A stretch of DNA of 64,000 nucleotides from Thinopyrum elongatum. Lineage: Eukaryota; Streptophyta; Magnoliopsida; Poales; Poaceae. The notes beneath the pieces are model-generated. The model saw only the letters and a list, made by a program, of their open reading frames with translations, ran no database searches and was not told where the DNA came from. Made by a program: the position numbers and the translations under genes. Of the stretch, positions 44,134 to 56,537 are shown piece by piece (within the stretch, counting starts at the first letter, position 1; every line of letters starts with the position of its first letter). The stretch covers positions 302,668,566 through 302,732,565 of the forward strand of contig CM022303.1 in NCBI GenBank assembly GCA_011799875.1. The letters are read 5' to 3'.

Positions 44134-44945
44134 ATGTCTGAATCGAGGGAGGTTATCGTCGAAAAGGATAGTAATAATCTTGAGGGAAGTTTCAATGATT
44201 TTTCCAATAATGATCCTCATGAAGAAGAACCTACTATTATGCATACTAAAAAACTCCGTATAGGTAGCGGTAATATTATTGGAAAAGGTGTTATTCAAGA
44301 TTTCTTTACTTGTGCCGCTATGTTACTATGCTAGGAGGGTCAATTCTTAGTGAAACTAATAGCCTTGCGGATGCAATATCTTTACTTGTAATTGAATTTG
44401 AAAGACAATTTCTTCACTTGCATTCATGTATACAAAGGCTTTTACTAGAATTTTCCAATATTCATGATCCTTCCGTTAAGCGTGTCACCACTATATTTTT
44501 GGCTCATGAATTTAGGTTCGTCATGAAAGAAGCCAGTGAAATATTTGCTCATTATAATGTTAATGATGGTTGTCCTCCTATGGAGGAGATCCTTTTTAAT
44601 CAAGAGGAAATTATGAGATTACAATCTCCGGATTATGCCGCTTACAATGAAAACCTGAGAAAGAAGGTCCCTACCGATGTTTTGGTTGATAAAATTTCTG
44701 AACGCAATGATAATTTTGCTATACAAAATAACGGATTAGGGTTTGTGCTTAGAGATAGGCTTAGGGAGTTCAATCAAAGGAATGTCTACAATGAAGATAT
44801 AGTTATTAATTACAAAGGGCCAAAAGAGGAACCTATTCCTCCCAAACTTGATCTTATAGATCCTTACCCTATTAAATTTAGCCCCTTTGATTATTTTTGC
44901 TTACCACAAAAAATCTTGCTGCTGAGAGGAGGGAGTATGAGATAA
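44134..44945 (+). pseudogene. Gag-like ORF of the Athila-like element (frameshifted)
   Basis: ATG at 44134 opens MSESREVIVEKDSNNLEGSF and shifts frame near 44310-44335. The second frame continues to 44945 (SLLVIEFERQFLHLHSCIQRLL, CPPMEEILFNQEEIMRL, ERNDNFAIQNNGLGFVLRD) and ends in a degraded tail. It lacks a zinc knuckle and any enzyme motif. Its place right after the primer site makes it the gag-position product, but the similarity to known gag is weak by eye. Confidence 0.6.
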
Positions 44946-47031
44946 GCATGGATGACCTCCCTCACTTCTATTACAATACCTAGATCTATGTTTTATGCCT
45001 AGCTAGGGGCGTTAAACAATAGCGCTTGTTGGGAGGCGACCCAATTTTTTATTTTTGTGTATTTTGCTTTTGGTTCTGTTTTTCAATAAATACACATTAT
45101 TACCTCTGTAGTAATTGTGTTTTGGTGTTTTAGTTAGTGTTTGAGCCAAGCAAGACCTTTGGGATGCTTTGGTATATCATTGATTTGGTTTTGCTGAAAA
45201 ACAGAAAATTTTGCGTCCAGTAACAGAATTGTTTAAATTCACTGGAGCATGGAAAAATTCTGAATTTTTTACAAAAGATTGAAATATGAATTTCCTATGT
45301 TTTCCTAATTTTTCAGATGTTTTGGAGTTACATAATTATTATTAATATTCTGGTTACTACAGACTGTTCTGTTTTTGACAGATTCTGTTTTCTATGTGTT
45401 GTTTGCTTATTTTGATGAATCTATGGGGTATGAACCATGGAGAAGTTGGAATACAGTAGATATAACACCAATATAAATTTAGAATGAGTTCATAACAGTA
45501 TCTAAAGTGGTGATTTATTTTATTATACTAACGGATCTTACGAGTTTTCTGTTGAGTTTTGTGTTGTGAAGTTTTCAAGTTTTGGGTAAAGATTTGATGG
45601 AATATGGAATAAGGAGTGGCAAGAGCCTAAGATTTGGGATGCCCAAGGCACCCCAAGGTAACATTCAAGGACAACCAAGCATCTAAGCTTGGGGATGCCC
45701 CGGATGGCATCCCCTCTTTCGTCTTCAATCCATTGGTAAATTTACTTGAGGCTATATTTTTATTCACCACATGATATGTGTTTTGCTTGGAGCGTCTTGT
45801 ATGATATGAGTCTTCGCTTTTTAGTTTTCCAAAATCATCCTTGATGTACACACCTTTTGAGAGGGACACGCATTAATCATGAATTTATTAGAATACTCTA
45901 TGTGCTTCACTTATATCTTTTGAGCTAGGCAGTTGGCTCCAATGCTTCACTTATATCTTTTTAGAGCATGGCGGTGGCTTTATTTTATAGAAATTGATGA
46001 ACACTCATGCTTCACTTATATTATTTTGAGAGTCTTAAACAGCATGGTAATTTTCTTAGGTTATGAATTTAGTCCTAATATGATGGGCATCCAAGAGGGA
46101 TATAATAAAATCTTTCATATAAAGAGCATTGAATATATGAGAAGTTTAATTCCTTGCATTTGTTTTGAGATATAAAGATGGTGATATTAGAGTCATGCTA
46201 GTGAGTAATTGTGGATTGGTAGAAATACTTGTGTTAAAGCTTGTGATTCCCGTAGCATGCACGTATGGTGAACCGTTATGTGATGAAGTCGGAGCATGAT
46301 TTATTCTTTGATTGTCTTCCTTATGAGTGGCGGTCGGGGACAAGCGATGGTCTTTTCCTACCAATCTATCCCCCTAGGAGCATGCGTATTAGTACTTTGT
46401 TTCGATGGCTAATAAATTTTTGCAATAAGTATGTGAGTTCTTTATGACTAATGTTGAGTCCATGGATTATACGCACTCTCACCCTTCCACCATTGCTTGC
46501 CTCTCTAGTACCACGCAACTTTCGCTGGTTCATTAAACCACCATATACCCTTCCTCAAAACATCCACCATACCTACCTATTATGGCATTTCCATAGCCAT
46601 TCCGAGATATATTTCCATGCAACTTCCACCGTTCTGTTGATTATGACACATACCATCATTGTCATATTGCTTTGCATGATCATGTAGTTGGCATAGTAAT
46701 TGTGGCTTGGCCACCGTTCATATTTTTTATACACGTCACTCCTGATCATTGCACATCTCGGTATACCGCCGGAGGCATTCATATAGAGTCATATTTTGTT
46801 CTAGTATCGAGTTGTAATTCTTGAGTTATAAGTAAATAAAAGTGTGATGATCATCATTATTAGAGCAATGTCCCATGTGAGGAAAGGATGATGGAAGCTA
46901 TGATTCCCTCACAAGTTGGGATGAGTCTCCATACTTTATAAAAAATAAAAGAGGCCAAAGAAGCCCAAATAAAAAAAAGAGGCCAAAGAAGCCCAAACAA
47001 AAAAAATGAGAGAAAAGAGAGAAGGGACAAT
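44946..47031 (+). other. Non-coding internal region of the Athila-like element, left part
   Basis: Begins after the gag-like ORF with CTAGGGGCGTTAAACAATAGCGCTTGTTGGGAGGCGACCC. It holds a perfect hairpin (GGGGATGCC 45691-45699, GGCATCCCC 45706-45714) and three copies of TGCTTCACTTATAT at 45903, 45943 and 46008. Short ORFs here carry no motif. Confidence 0.7.
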
Positions 47032-47483
47032 TGAGGGAGTCATGGACTAAGGGGTCCTCGGGGCGACGACCCATTGTACATGTGCCGGACTGGTGGAGCC
47101 GTATAGTGACAGGAGAACTATGAAGCCATGGTGTGCCCTCCAAGTCAAGAAGGCGCATGATCTCTTTAAATCCTTATTGTAATCTATCTTCGGTAACGCT
47201 AACCCTACCGGTTCTATATAAACCGAGGGTTTTTAGTCTTTAGGGCTAGAGCTACATTCATCACCTCATCGCCTTAGGGTTTAGCTCATACGGATCTTGA
47301 GGTAGATCTACTCTGTAAACCATATTATACATCCAATACAATCAAGCAGGACGTAGGGTATTACCTCTTCGAGAGGGCCCGAACCTGGGTAAACACTGTG
47401 TTCATCGTCCCTTGTTCCCCATCGAACCTAGATCCACAGCTCGGGACCCCCTACCCCGAGGTCTGCCGGTTTTGACACCGACA
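47032..47483 (+). repeat. Tat-like 5' LTR
   Basis: 452 bp, TGAGGGAGTCATGG to TTTTGACACCGACA, nearly identical to 56085-56537. Confidence 0.93.
47215..47222 (+). promoter_or_regulatory. TATA box in the Tat-like 5' LTR
   Basis: TATATAAA, present also at 56269-56276 in the 3' LTR. Transcription should start around 47245-47255. Confidence 0.7.
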
Positions 47484-47530
47484 TTGGTGCTTTCATTGAG
47501 AGTTCTGCTGTAGGGTCGCTCAAAGGATCG

Positions 47531-50088
47531 ATGGCTCGCCTGATCATAGGAGAGGGCATCGGATCCGGGGACTTCTTCGTCCCCGGACAACTTTTCGTGT
47601 TTGGCAGCATCGTGCTGCACACAGACCCGACTGCTCGTCTGGGTCAGGTCAACGCCTTCGCCCCCGGACACCGAATTCGATTCAGTGGTCTGGAATATGT
47701 TGCGGACACACGGGGCGATCTGGTTTTCACCGAATTCACTTCCCCCTCCCTCACCCTCGCCACGCCCGTTCCGGAGTTCCTTTCTGATCCGATTGGCAGA
47801 TCGGCCTCGACAGCTTCAAGCCAGGAGAGCTCCGCTTCGAGCAGGGGCCAAACTCCGCCTCCGTCCGGACATGTCATGACTGCGAAAGACCTATCCTCGA
47901 CCTTCGAGGTAGAATCAGGACGCAGAGGCCAAGAGTCAATCTTGGCCAAACCTTCCTTTCTCAACGCTCGCCTGGCCTTGAGCCCTTATGACAAAGCGGC
48001 AGCTAACGGCCAGGGGTCACCCCCAGCCCAAAGCAGCTCGATCTCGAACCCCGACGAGGAAGCCACAAGCAAGGACCAAAGCCCGTCCTTGACCTCCAGT
48101 GACGGCCCGGACCCCCTCAAGGATTCGGCTCCGCACCCCGAGCTCAGCACGGCCAGTGGAAATCAAGGACCGGCCGGGGCATTGATCGCCCCCCACGCCA
48201 TTACAACCGAATTCGGCTCGAAGCCCTCGAGCTCGGCGACCCTCGCAATGTTAAACGAGGCACTGGATCGAATTCAGAATATGACCATCCAGGAGGACCT
48301 GCCGTCCGCCTTCAATCATCAATCCTTCGAGGCGTACCCCAGGGAATTTTGCGTCCCACCCACCATCCACTTGGTAGCCACTATCGACGATTTAACCAAT
48401 ATACTAGACTGCAATTCAGAAAATACCGAATACATGGACGAGGAGGGCGGACCCATGGTCAATACTGACGTCGCCCCCCCCCTCCCCCCGTCACCGGTCG
48501 CTGGTCGGCCACATCCACCTATGATATTTACATGGTGGACACCCCCCAGGACGGCAATGGCACTCCTGATCAGGACCGGGGCAAGCCCAGAGACGAGCCG
48601 CCCAAACGCTGAAAACAGCGCCATCGATCAAAGCCATGTCTAAGCCATGTGAGCAACATGGACTCTACGGAGAACGGCACCGTAAATAATACGGATGACC
48701 TCATCGGAGACACAGCCTTCGAACATCATCAGGATGACCCCGCGGGGCAGGAGGACCCGCTCAATTCAAAAAACCCCGATGACTCCGTGGATAGCAACTA
48801 CCTCCCACTCTCTAAAGAGGAGGTCAGTCTTGGGGAGGACGATTTCATCATCCCCGAAGACCCTCTGGAGCAGGAACGGTTCAAGCGGAGGCTTTTAGCC
48901 ACCGCCCGCAGCCTAAAGAAACAAAAAACGCAAAATCAAATCCGAACAGGACACCCTCAACGATCGATGGACTAAAGTCCTAGCTGCCGAAGAGGAGTAT
49001 GGCCGCGAACAGCCAACCAAAAGTTATCCCAAGCGAAGACTACTGCCATAGTTTGATGACGAGGCCTTAGAGCCAACACGTCCAACATAGACAAGCACCG
49101 AACAGCCGGACCGCCCCCCTAGAGGGCGGGACAGAGAAGCTAATGAGGCCGAACACCCAACCGCCCCACCCCACCGTTACGGCAAAGATCAAGTGCGGCC
49201 CACTTACGAGTACGACCTCCGCCATGACCTAGACGCTTGAGGAGGCCGTACCAGGTCCATCTACGGACCTAGAGAAGACCCGCCCGCTTACCGGAAGGAT
49301 ACTACGATCGGCTAAACTGAAACAATAGAATCTGGGAGCAGCATCAGATTTGGAGGGCCGAAGACCTCCGACGAGATGTAGCCCGAGTTCGGGGTGCCGC
49401 ACACCCCTTGTGCTTCACAGAGAGGGTAATGCAACACCAATTCCCGGAAGGCTTCAAGCCTGTGAACATCGAATCATACGACGGAACCACAGATCCAGCC
49501 GTATGGATAGAGGATTTCCTCCTCCACATCCACATGGCGTGAGGAGATGACCTCCACGCCATTAAATATTTGCCGCTAAAGCTTAAAGGTCCAGCTCGAC
49601 ACTGGTTGAACATCCTTCCTGAGGACTCCATAGGCTGCTGGGAAGAGCTCGAGGATGCTTTTCGAGCAAATTTTCAGGGCACCTACATCCGGCCTCCGGA
49701 TGCCGATGACCTAAATCGCATCACACAACAGCCTGGAGAATCTGCCCGACAATTTTGGAACCGGTTCCTGACCAAGAAAAACCAGATTGTCGATTGTCCG
49801 GATGCCGAAGCCTTGGCCGCCTTCAAACATAGTGTCAAGGACGAATGGCTCGTAAGGCAGCTCAGCCAAGACAAACCAAGAACTATGGCAGCCCTTACTT
49901 CCCTCATGACCCGCTTTTGCGCGGGCGAAGACAGTTGGCTCGCTCGCCAAAACACCAACCCCGACACACCTGGTACCTCCGAGGTTCGGGACGGAAATAG
50001 AAAGCCCCGACGCAGCAAGAATAAACATCACCACAATGATGGCGAGGGCGAGGATATGGCAGTAAATGTCGGATTTCGAAAACAGTAG
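47531..50088 (+). pseudogene. gag: Tat-like gag (interrupted)
   Basis: ATG 47531 opens MARLIIGEGIGSGDFFVPGQ; 370 codons follow, rich in Ser/Pro with low-complexity stretches, to a stop at 48643. A further acidic frame covers 48649-48975. The conserved gag core lies at about 49450-50088, with DGTTDPAVWIEDFLLHI, ARHWLNILPEDSIGCWEELE, FRANFQGTY and QQPGESARQFWNRF, matching the retrotransposon gag (PF03732) pattern. A TGA inside the core (near 49541) and stops between the parts break it. The long disordered N-terminus is usual for Tat-lineage gag. Confidence 0.85.
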
Positions 50089-51070
50089 TCCGGACCCCGA
50101 AAGAAAGCCCCTAAAGGCAACAATGATGGCCCATCCAGACTAGACACAATTCTGGACAGGCCTTGTCAGATCCACGGCACATCAGAGAAGCCCGCCAACC
50201 ACACCAACCGAAATTGTTGAGTGATCAAACAGGCCGGCAAACTCACAGCCGAAGACTCGGGCAAAAGCCCACGAAGCGAGGACGAAGATGAGCCCCGCAG
50301 GCCGAATAGTGGAGGCCAGAAACCCTTCCCTTCCGAGGTCAAGACGGTAAACATGATTTACGCAACCCATATAGCGAAGAAGGAGAGGAAGCGAGCACTA
50401 TGAGACGTATACTCCGTCGAGCCAGTAGCGCCAAAGTTCAATCCATGGTCAGCTTCCCCTGTCACGTTCGATCGTAGGGACCATCCCACCAGCATACGCC
50501 ATGGAGGGTCCACCGCCCTAGTGCTAGACCCCACCATCGATGGATTCCACCTCACTAGAGTCCTAATGGACGAAGGTAGCAGCCTCAATCTAATATACGA
50601 AGATACAGTGAGGAAAATGGGCATCGATCCATCAAGGATTAAACCCAGTAACACCACCTTTAATGCGGGTCATTGCGGGAGTGGAGGCCCGCTGCACGGG
50701 CACCGTGACGCTTGAAGTAGTGTTCGAATCTCCGGATAAATTCTGAAGCGAGGACTTGATCTTCGATATTGCACCTTTTCGCAGTGGCTATCATGCCCTC
50801 CTCGGCCGAACATCGTTCGCCAAATTCAATGTCGTTCCACATTACGCGTACCTCAAGTTGAAGATGCCTGGTCCCTCGGGCGTCATAACTATCAACGGCA
50901 ACACAGAACGCTCACTTCGAACCGAAGAGCACACTGTGGCCCTAGCGGCCGAAGACCACACCGGCCCATATAGGCCCGGATGCCGACCCGCCGTAAAGGC
51001 CGGCGACAATAGTAAATGGGCTCGAACCCGTTCCCCGTCATGGGAACCCACATGCGTTCACCGCAAATAG
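50089..51070 (+). pseudogene. Tat-like zinc-finger and protease remnant
   Basis: Follows gag in register through stops: CQIHGTSEKPANHTNRNC is a zinc-finger-like segment, then frame 50521-50715 has TRVLMDEGSSLNLIYEDTVRKMG. This is the aspartic-protease active-site region, with DEGSS where DGGSS is usual. It is followed in another frame by GYHALLGRTSFAKFNVVPHYAYLKLKMPG, the downstream protease segment. No RT begins after it. Confidence 0.75.
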
Positions 51071-52314
51071 GGACGGGTGCCCCACGGCACGCCCACATTC
51101 CTCGCACTCTACGTGCCTCGTCAACACAAGTTCGCACTCAAAATACCATGGGCAGCCGTGAGGCATATATCAACAAATCAGAAATATATGTTCGGTTAAA
51201 CCGAACTTCGAAACTACCTCGTCCTCGGATGACACGAGGGCCAAATCCGGAAACCCCCAAGCATAAAGCCCCATCGGCAGGATCCTCACCCCTCAAGGTC
51301 ACATCAAAGGTCCCAAACCCTACCTCCCAGAAGTAAAGGCGCAGATGTGCAGCAGGGCAAAGTGAAGGCTTCAACTCACGCATCAAGGCCTTGCGTAAAC
51401 CTTTATTCTGTAAAACTCTTCTATTTTTTATAATGCCTTGGTAGTTCGAATCGTACGGTTAGACGACTTAATGTTATGAGAAATAATAAAAGCGCCCTTT
51501 ATGGTGTTCGGATATCTGCATTTTGCGATTCTTTCTATCCCCTTTCTGATTCTCCACTCGCTCTTCGAATAGCCCGGCATGAAAATATATTAACTAGTCA
51601 AGCATTTGATTTATATATCAGCTCAATATCTTCAAGTCTGGCACCGCTTTCCGCTAGGTGTTCGGCGTCCCGGATATTGCATTATATGCATCTGTTTCGA
51701 ACTATGTCTTGGGTCAATAGTTGGGTTGCCCGGCTCCTGTGCTTGCCTCTTATGTTCCGCATGTTCGGCTAAGAGGGCAAAGGGAGAACCCCTGCGATTG
51801 TACTTCTGGTTTGCCCGGTCAAGTACCTCAAGAGGAAAAAGCCGAAAACTGATCATCATAGTAAGCAAGAACTGGTCCGCGGTCCGATGACGAGGTTTGA
51901 CTCTAAAAATCATTGGCGATTTCGCCGTGTCACACGAAGGGTTTGTCTTAACACAAACCATGTGATCGGAAAGGGCATGTTTTGATCCCCAAGTACATCA
52001 CGATACACCGGGGGCTAGTCCCTAGTCCCCACCATCAAGCTCCTATGGCTAAGTGAAAGCAATAAAACCGAATAGCCCGATTGCCTGGTTTCGCTCCCGC
52101 ACTACCGCCTCCGGGTACCAAGACATTGGCTAAGGGTAATAGTGCGGAGACGAAACACCCCTCGTGATATTCACTTGGGGGCTGAAGCCGACGACTGGTA
52201 GCTTTCAGAATAAACATACGGCTGCACATGAGTCAAAATTAAATCGTGACAATATAAAGCAAGTCAGGCAGATGCATTATAAAGCATGAGGTCCACTTAT
52301 TACAAAATTAATAC
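51071..52314. other. Non-coding middle of the Tat-like element (polymerase missing)
   Basis: In a complete Tat element RT, RNase H and integrase would lie between protease and the antisense gene. Only ~1.2 kb is present and no polymerase motif occurs in any frame. Contains GATCCCCAAGTACATCACG and GGGGGCTAGTCC, a purine-rich tract like the one before the 3' LTR. Confidence 0.7.
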
Positions 52315-54056
52315 AATCAGTCAAGCACTACATCTTTTGAACACTGGTCCTCTATCGCCCGCGCACCAGTCATCACCTGTGTAAAATACTGCTCAGGGCG
52401 GCGATGCTCATTCCCCTTGAGCGGAGGACCAGTGGCCATCTCCATTGGATTAATCTTTGGCCAATGCACCATGGTCTTCGCAAATGCAAGCCTCGCCCCC
52501 TCAAGGCACGCTGACCACTTTACGGCGTCAATCCGGAGCGGCGCCTCCCGCAGCTTCTGCACAAGGCCGAAGTAGGTGTCCGGAATGGGCTTGGCCGGCC
52601 ACAGGCTGACATAGAGGTCCTTCACGGCTAGCTCCAACATCTAATGCATCTCCATCAGCTACTTCATTTGATTGCTTAGAAGGGAGGCGCTCGGAGTCCG
52701 GAAACAATGACCAGAAGAGCCACTGGGTGGAGTCCTCTTCAAGAGTGGCGTAGTGCTTCACTGCGGCTGCCACTTTCTTTGGAAGCTCGGCGAAGACGCC
52801 TGCGAAGCGCCAGACCCGCGTCAGCAGGACAAACCTGTTGCCTCCGAACACACTCTGCAGTAAGTATTTCTTACCATTTGCAATTTGCCTGACTTGGAGG
52901 AGCTCCTCCCGGACACCTCACAATTTGGTCCTTGCCTCCTAGAGCTCCTTCTTTGCCTTGGACAGCCGGGAGGATCGCTCCTTCCTGCTCCTTCTCAAGG
53001 GCCTCCAGCTTCTTGGCGGCATCCTGGAGCTCCACCTGGACTTCGGTCACCCGAACCTCGTGTTGCTCGGCCGCAAGTTTGGCCTTCTCAGCGACCGTTT
53101 TCTTCGCGGTCGCCTCTGCCTCGGCTTTCTTCAAGGCCTCCCTCAAGCCCTCGACCTCGGCGGTGGCAGCTGCAGGGCCATCGTGATAAAGGATTAGTAT
53201 GCAGTCCGGATAGTCAATATCCGGCATCAAGCAAATACACATCTGGGCCTACCTTGCGCCTCGTCAAGCCGTTTGTTGACAAGGTCAAGCTCTTTACCGG
53301 AAAGCTTGAGCTTCCGATCCATCTCCTCTATTGCCGCGACATTAGCAGTCGCGGCCACGAAAGATGCCTCCATTAGTAAAAGAAATGTCGAGATTATTAA
53401 TCGGCCTACCGAATTTGATCCTCTGCAAGCTTCTCCGAAGTTCCTGCAGAGTCCCCGGGGCTGCTACGTACACGGCCTACCCAAACTAAAAATTACAACT
53501 GCTCTATGAGAAATGAACATTACTCGATTTACCTCAAAGCCTGTAAGAAGGCCTTGGACAACATCGTTCATTCCGGGCTGGATGGACCGAACACCTTGCA
53601 TGACCGCTCATAAGAGTGCGGTGCCCATCAACGATGATGGATTTGTTCACCAACTCCTCAAGCGCATCTGGCCAGCCAGCCACCACCCGTGTGGAGGTGT
53701 TCAGCGCTGGCGTTGGCTACCCGACCCCTTCGCTACCGGAAGGGGGAGCCTGTGCTGTCGAGGGCCTTGGGGGCTCTGGAGCAAATGGCTGAGGGGGTCC
53801 GGATGGTCTAGACTCCCTCCCCGTGTTATCCAGGAGGAAAGCATCCCCCTAGTGTTCAATGACCTAGGTGTCGGCCTCGGCCATGGTAGCATTGACCTCC
53901 TCCCTCGTGTTTGGAGGAGGAGGGGTCATCCATGACACCACCTCACCAACTTCTTTGCAGATTGGAGGGGGTGCCGAGCGTGAGCCACTGTCCGCCAGTT
54001 TGGCGAGCAGAGACGTCCCTGAAGAGGTCTCCTTGGCAGGGTGGCCACGCGGAGGG

Positions 54057-54129
54057 CTGCACCATTAGATCTACGTTCTATCAGGGACTACTGAAAGCAT
54101 AAAGCTATTGAAAACGTCGCGGTGCATAC
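54057..54129 (-). other. Intron 2 of the antisense gene
   Basis: Minus strand: GGCCAG|GTATGCACC ... AATGGTGCAG|CCCTCC. GT-AG ends, 73 bp. Splicing joins phases correctly and keeps the frame open for about 50 codons into exon 3. Confidence 0.6.
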
Positions 54130-54554
54130 CTGGCCGCTGGGGGCTTGACCCTGGGTTCCTTCTCCGGAACCTTCTCAGACGCTTCGAACTCCTTGTCGAA
54201 GTCCGAACTGTCGGACAGAACCAGCTTGGGCCGGCACTGTCTCTTCCAGGCTTGAGGAGGTTGAACCTCCTCGATGTCGCTGGACGCCGCCCTCTTCTTC
54301 GAGTGCGAGGATGTGCTTTCCTCCTCGTCCTCATCCCCCTCCTGCATGGATGAGGTTGCATCGTCTCCGGACCGGTTGCCTGGACGAGCCCTACGGCGGA
54401 GGCCCTCCCTAGCCTCCAGTACTTCTTTCTTCTTGCCCTTCTTGGCGGGCGCCTTATAGGGCACTACGACCAGCAGCTTTTCCAGCTGCTCGGATCGGGG
54501 CTCTTCCGGCAGTGGCGCCGGGCCACTGATCTTCTTGGCCTTGACAAGCCATCC

Positions 54555-54637
54555 CTGCAAAATCCGCATAACCAGGTCAGGCCGAACCAAACGCGATATG
54601 AATATTTGAACACTCCTCGAAGAAGAGCGCTACTCAC
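54555..54637 (-). other. Intron 1 of the antisense gene
   Basis: Minus strand: CCAAAGGAG|GTGAGTAG ... GATTTTGCAG|GGATGG. GT-AG ends, 83 bp, phase 0. The flanking frames (PPKE and GWLVKAKK) are in phase. Confidence 0.75.
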
Positions 54638-55507
54638 CTCCTTTGGGGGGTTCACGGTGTCGAGGCCGATGTCCTTCCCCTCGACCGGCCACTCCTTCTG
54701 GGGCTAGAATAGTTGGCCCCATATTTCGTCAGGAGTCGTGCCATAGAGGTGTCGCACGCTGGCCGGATCCTCAGGCTCATGCTCCCACATAGGCTTGGCC
54801 CTCTCCTGGCAAGGGAGGAGCCGGCGGTGGAGCATGATCTGGACCACGTCGACCAACTTCACGCCGGTCTCTATTATGCTGTCAACGCGCTTCTGCAATG
54901 CCATCGTGTGAGGGACACACCCCCAGTCCGGGCTCTTGGTGGTCCATGAGGCCAATCTGGTAGGGGGTCCGGACTTGAATGCGGGGCCGCTCCCCAGGCA
55001 GCCTCCCTCGGCTCGGTGATGTAAAACCACTCCTTTTGCCACATCCAGACGGTGTCGACGAAGTGGCCGTCCGGCCACTGGACCAATGTCAGTTTACTAA
55101 TCATGGCCCCTCCACAGTCCGCATGCTCACCGCCAACCACCTTGGGCTTGACATTAAACACCTTCAGCCATAAACCGAAGTGCGGGTGAACTCGAAGGAG
55201 CGCTTCGCAGAAGACGATGAAGGTCGATATGTGGAGGAGGGAATTGGGGGCTAGATCGTGAAAATCTAGCCCATAGAAGAACATCAGCCCGCGCACAAAG
55301 GGGTGCAGGGGAAATCCTAGACCCCTAAGGAAATAGGGAAGAAACACGACCCTCTGGCCCGGCTGGGGCGTGGGGATGATCTGGCCCTCTTCGGGGGCCC
55401 GATGAGCAACGTCGACCGACAAATATCCGGCCTGCTTTAGCCGCACGATGTCGTCGTTGGTGACGGAGGAGGCTTCCCACTTCCTGTTGCCGCCCGAGCT
55501 TGCCATG

Positions 55508-56084
55508 GTTGAAGGAGACGAGACAGGGTTTGCTGTGGAAGCAGAGGAAAGGGGCGCTGGAGCTCTTAGGATCTGCGTGAGCGGGAGGTGGAAGAAGGCG
55601 TGGGTTGCTGACTGTGATAGCTCTCCCTTTATAGATTGTTGATAGGCCTGGGATTCCTTTTTCCACACCGTTGGCTTCTCCACTTCCTGATATGCCCGTG
55701 ACGTTATGTGTGGGGAGGGGAATCAAAATCATTAACCATATCCCCCGAAAAGCGGGACACGATCTCCAGCTCGAGGGGACGTGCCAAACGTGGCGTCGGC
55801 CTCGAGCCGCGCTTCGAGAAATAGTAGCTGCTCGGCGTTATGGCCGGAGGCGACTCTTCGTTGGAGGAGAAAAAGTTGTCAGATGAAGACACCATTTACA
55901 CTTGAATGGTTTTTTTTATTATAGCCTTCGGTGTTAAGTAAAACTGCCGTTTCAAATTCCGGACAACACTTGGTTCCGAACATGGGTGAAACATAATGAA
56001 GAACTTGCCTCGCAAGCCGAATACTAGTCGGATGAGTGGATGCCGGATACAAGTCTTGGTGTTGGAGGCAAGTTCGGGGGCTAC
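55508..56084 (-). other. Promoter-side region of the antisense gene; polypurine tract of the Tat-like element
   Basis: Upstream of the antisense ATG. TTTATAGA near 55630 on the plus strand reads TCTATAAA on the minus strand, a possible TATA box ~120 bp before the start codon. On the plus strand AGTTCGGGGGCTAC (56071-56084) directly precedes the 3' LTR and serves as polypurine tract. Confidence 0.5.
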
Positions 56085-56537
56085 TGAGGGAGTCATGGAC
56101 TAAGGGGTCCTCGGGGCGACGACCCATTGTACATGGGCCGGACTGGTGGAGCCGTATAGTGTCAGGAGATCTATGAAGCCGTTGTGTGCCCTCCAAGTCA
56201 AGAAGGCGGAGGATCTCTTTAAATCCTTATTGTAATCTATCTTCGGTAACCCTAACCCTACCAGTGTCTATATAAACCGAGGGTTTTTAGTCTTTAGGGC
56301 TAGAGCTACATTCATCACCTCATCGCCTTAGGGTTTAGCTCATACGGATCTCGAGGTAGATCTACTCTGTAAACCATATTATACATCTAATACAATCAAG
56401 CAGGACATAGGGTAGTACCTCTTCGAGAGGACCCGAACCTGGGTAAACACTGTGTTCGTCATCCCTTGTTCCCCATCGATCCTAGATCCATAGCTCGGGA
56501 CCCCCTACCCCAAGGTGTGCCGGTTTTGACACCGACA
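56085..56537 (+). repeat. Tat-like 3' LTR
   Basis: 453 bp, mate of 47032-47483 with a handful of differences. Confidence 0.93.

Larger units (their letters stand above)
52315..55507 (-). pseudogene. Antisense spliced gene of the Tat-like element (PF04195-type domain)
   Basis: Runs opposite to gag. Exon 1 starts at ATG 55505-55507 (MASSGGNRKWEASSVTNDDI) and contains the plant putative gypsy-type transposon domain (PF04195): FLPYFLRGLGFPLHPFVRGL, FFYGLDFHDLAPNSLLHIS, FIVFCEALLRVHPHFGLW. One frameshift near 55000 and a TAG at 54704-54706 damage it. It ends PPKE, then an intron 54555-54637. Exon 2 (54130-54554) is Lys/Glu/Ser-rich with a basic KKGKKKEV and acidic EGDEDEEE. A second intron is 54057-54129. 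Downstream exons include a Pro-rich stretch, a long coiled coil (about 52960-53190) and a C-terminal part ending at 52317 (ARAIEDQCSKDVVLD). Function of these antisense proteins is unknown. Confidence 0.75.
47032..56537 (+). mobile_element. Tat/Retand-like gypsy element without polymerase
   Basis: 9.5-kb element with ~450-bp LTRs (47032-47483, 56085-56537) and flanks ACAAT (47027-47031) / ATAAT (56538-56542), a 4-of-5 target duplication. The plus strand encodes gag and a protease remnant. The minus strand encodes an antisense gene with the PF04195-type domain, a known trait of the Tat lineage. Between them (51071-52314) there is no RT, RNase H or integrase, so the element depends on a helper. 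Confidence 0.88.

Noticed and set aside
44032..44298. Minus-strand frames opposite the Athila-like gag-like ORF
   Set aside because: No motifs; the sense frame has the expected position after the primer site.
46898..47158. Frame spanning the Tat-like LTR junction
   Set aside because: Crosses an insertion boundary (47032), so it is formed by chance fusion of two elements.
47644..47964. Antisense frame opposite the Tat-like gag N-terminus
   Set aside because: Shadow of a Ser/Pro-rich gag region; the real antisense gene lies at 52315-55507.
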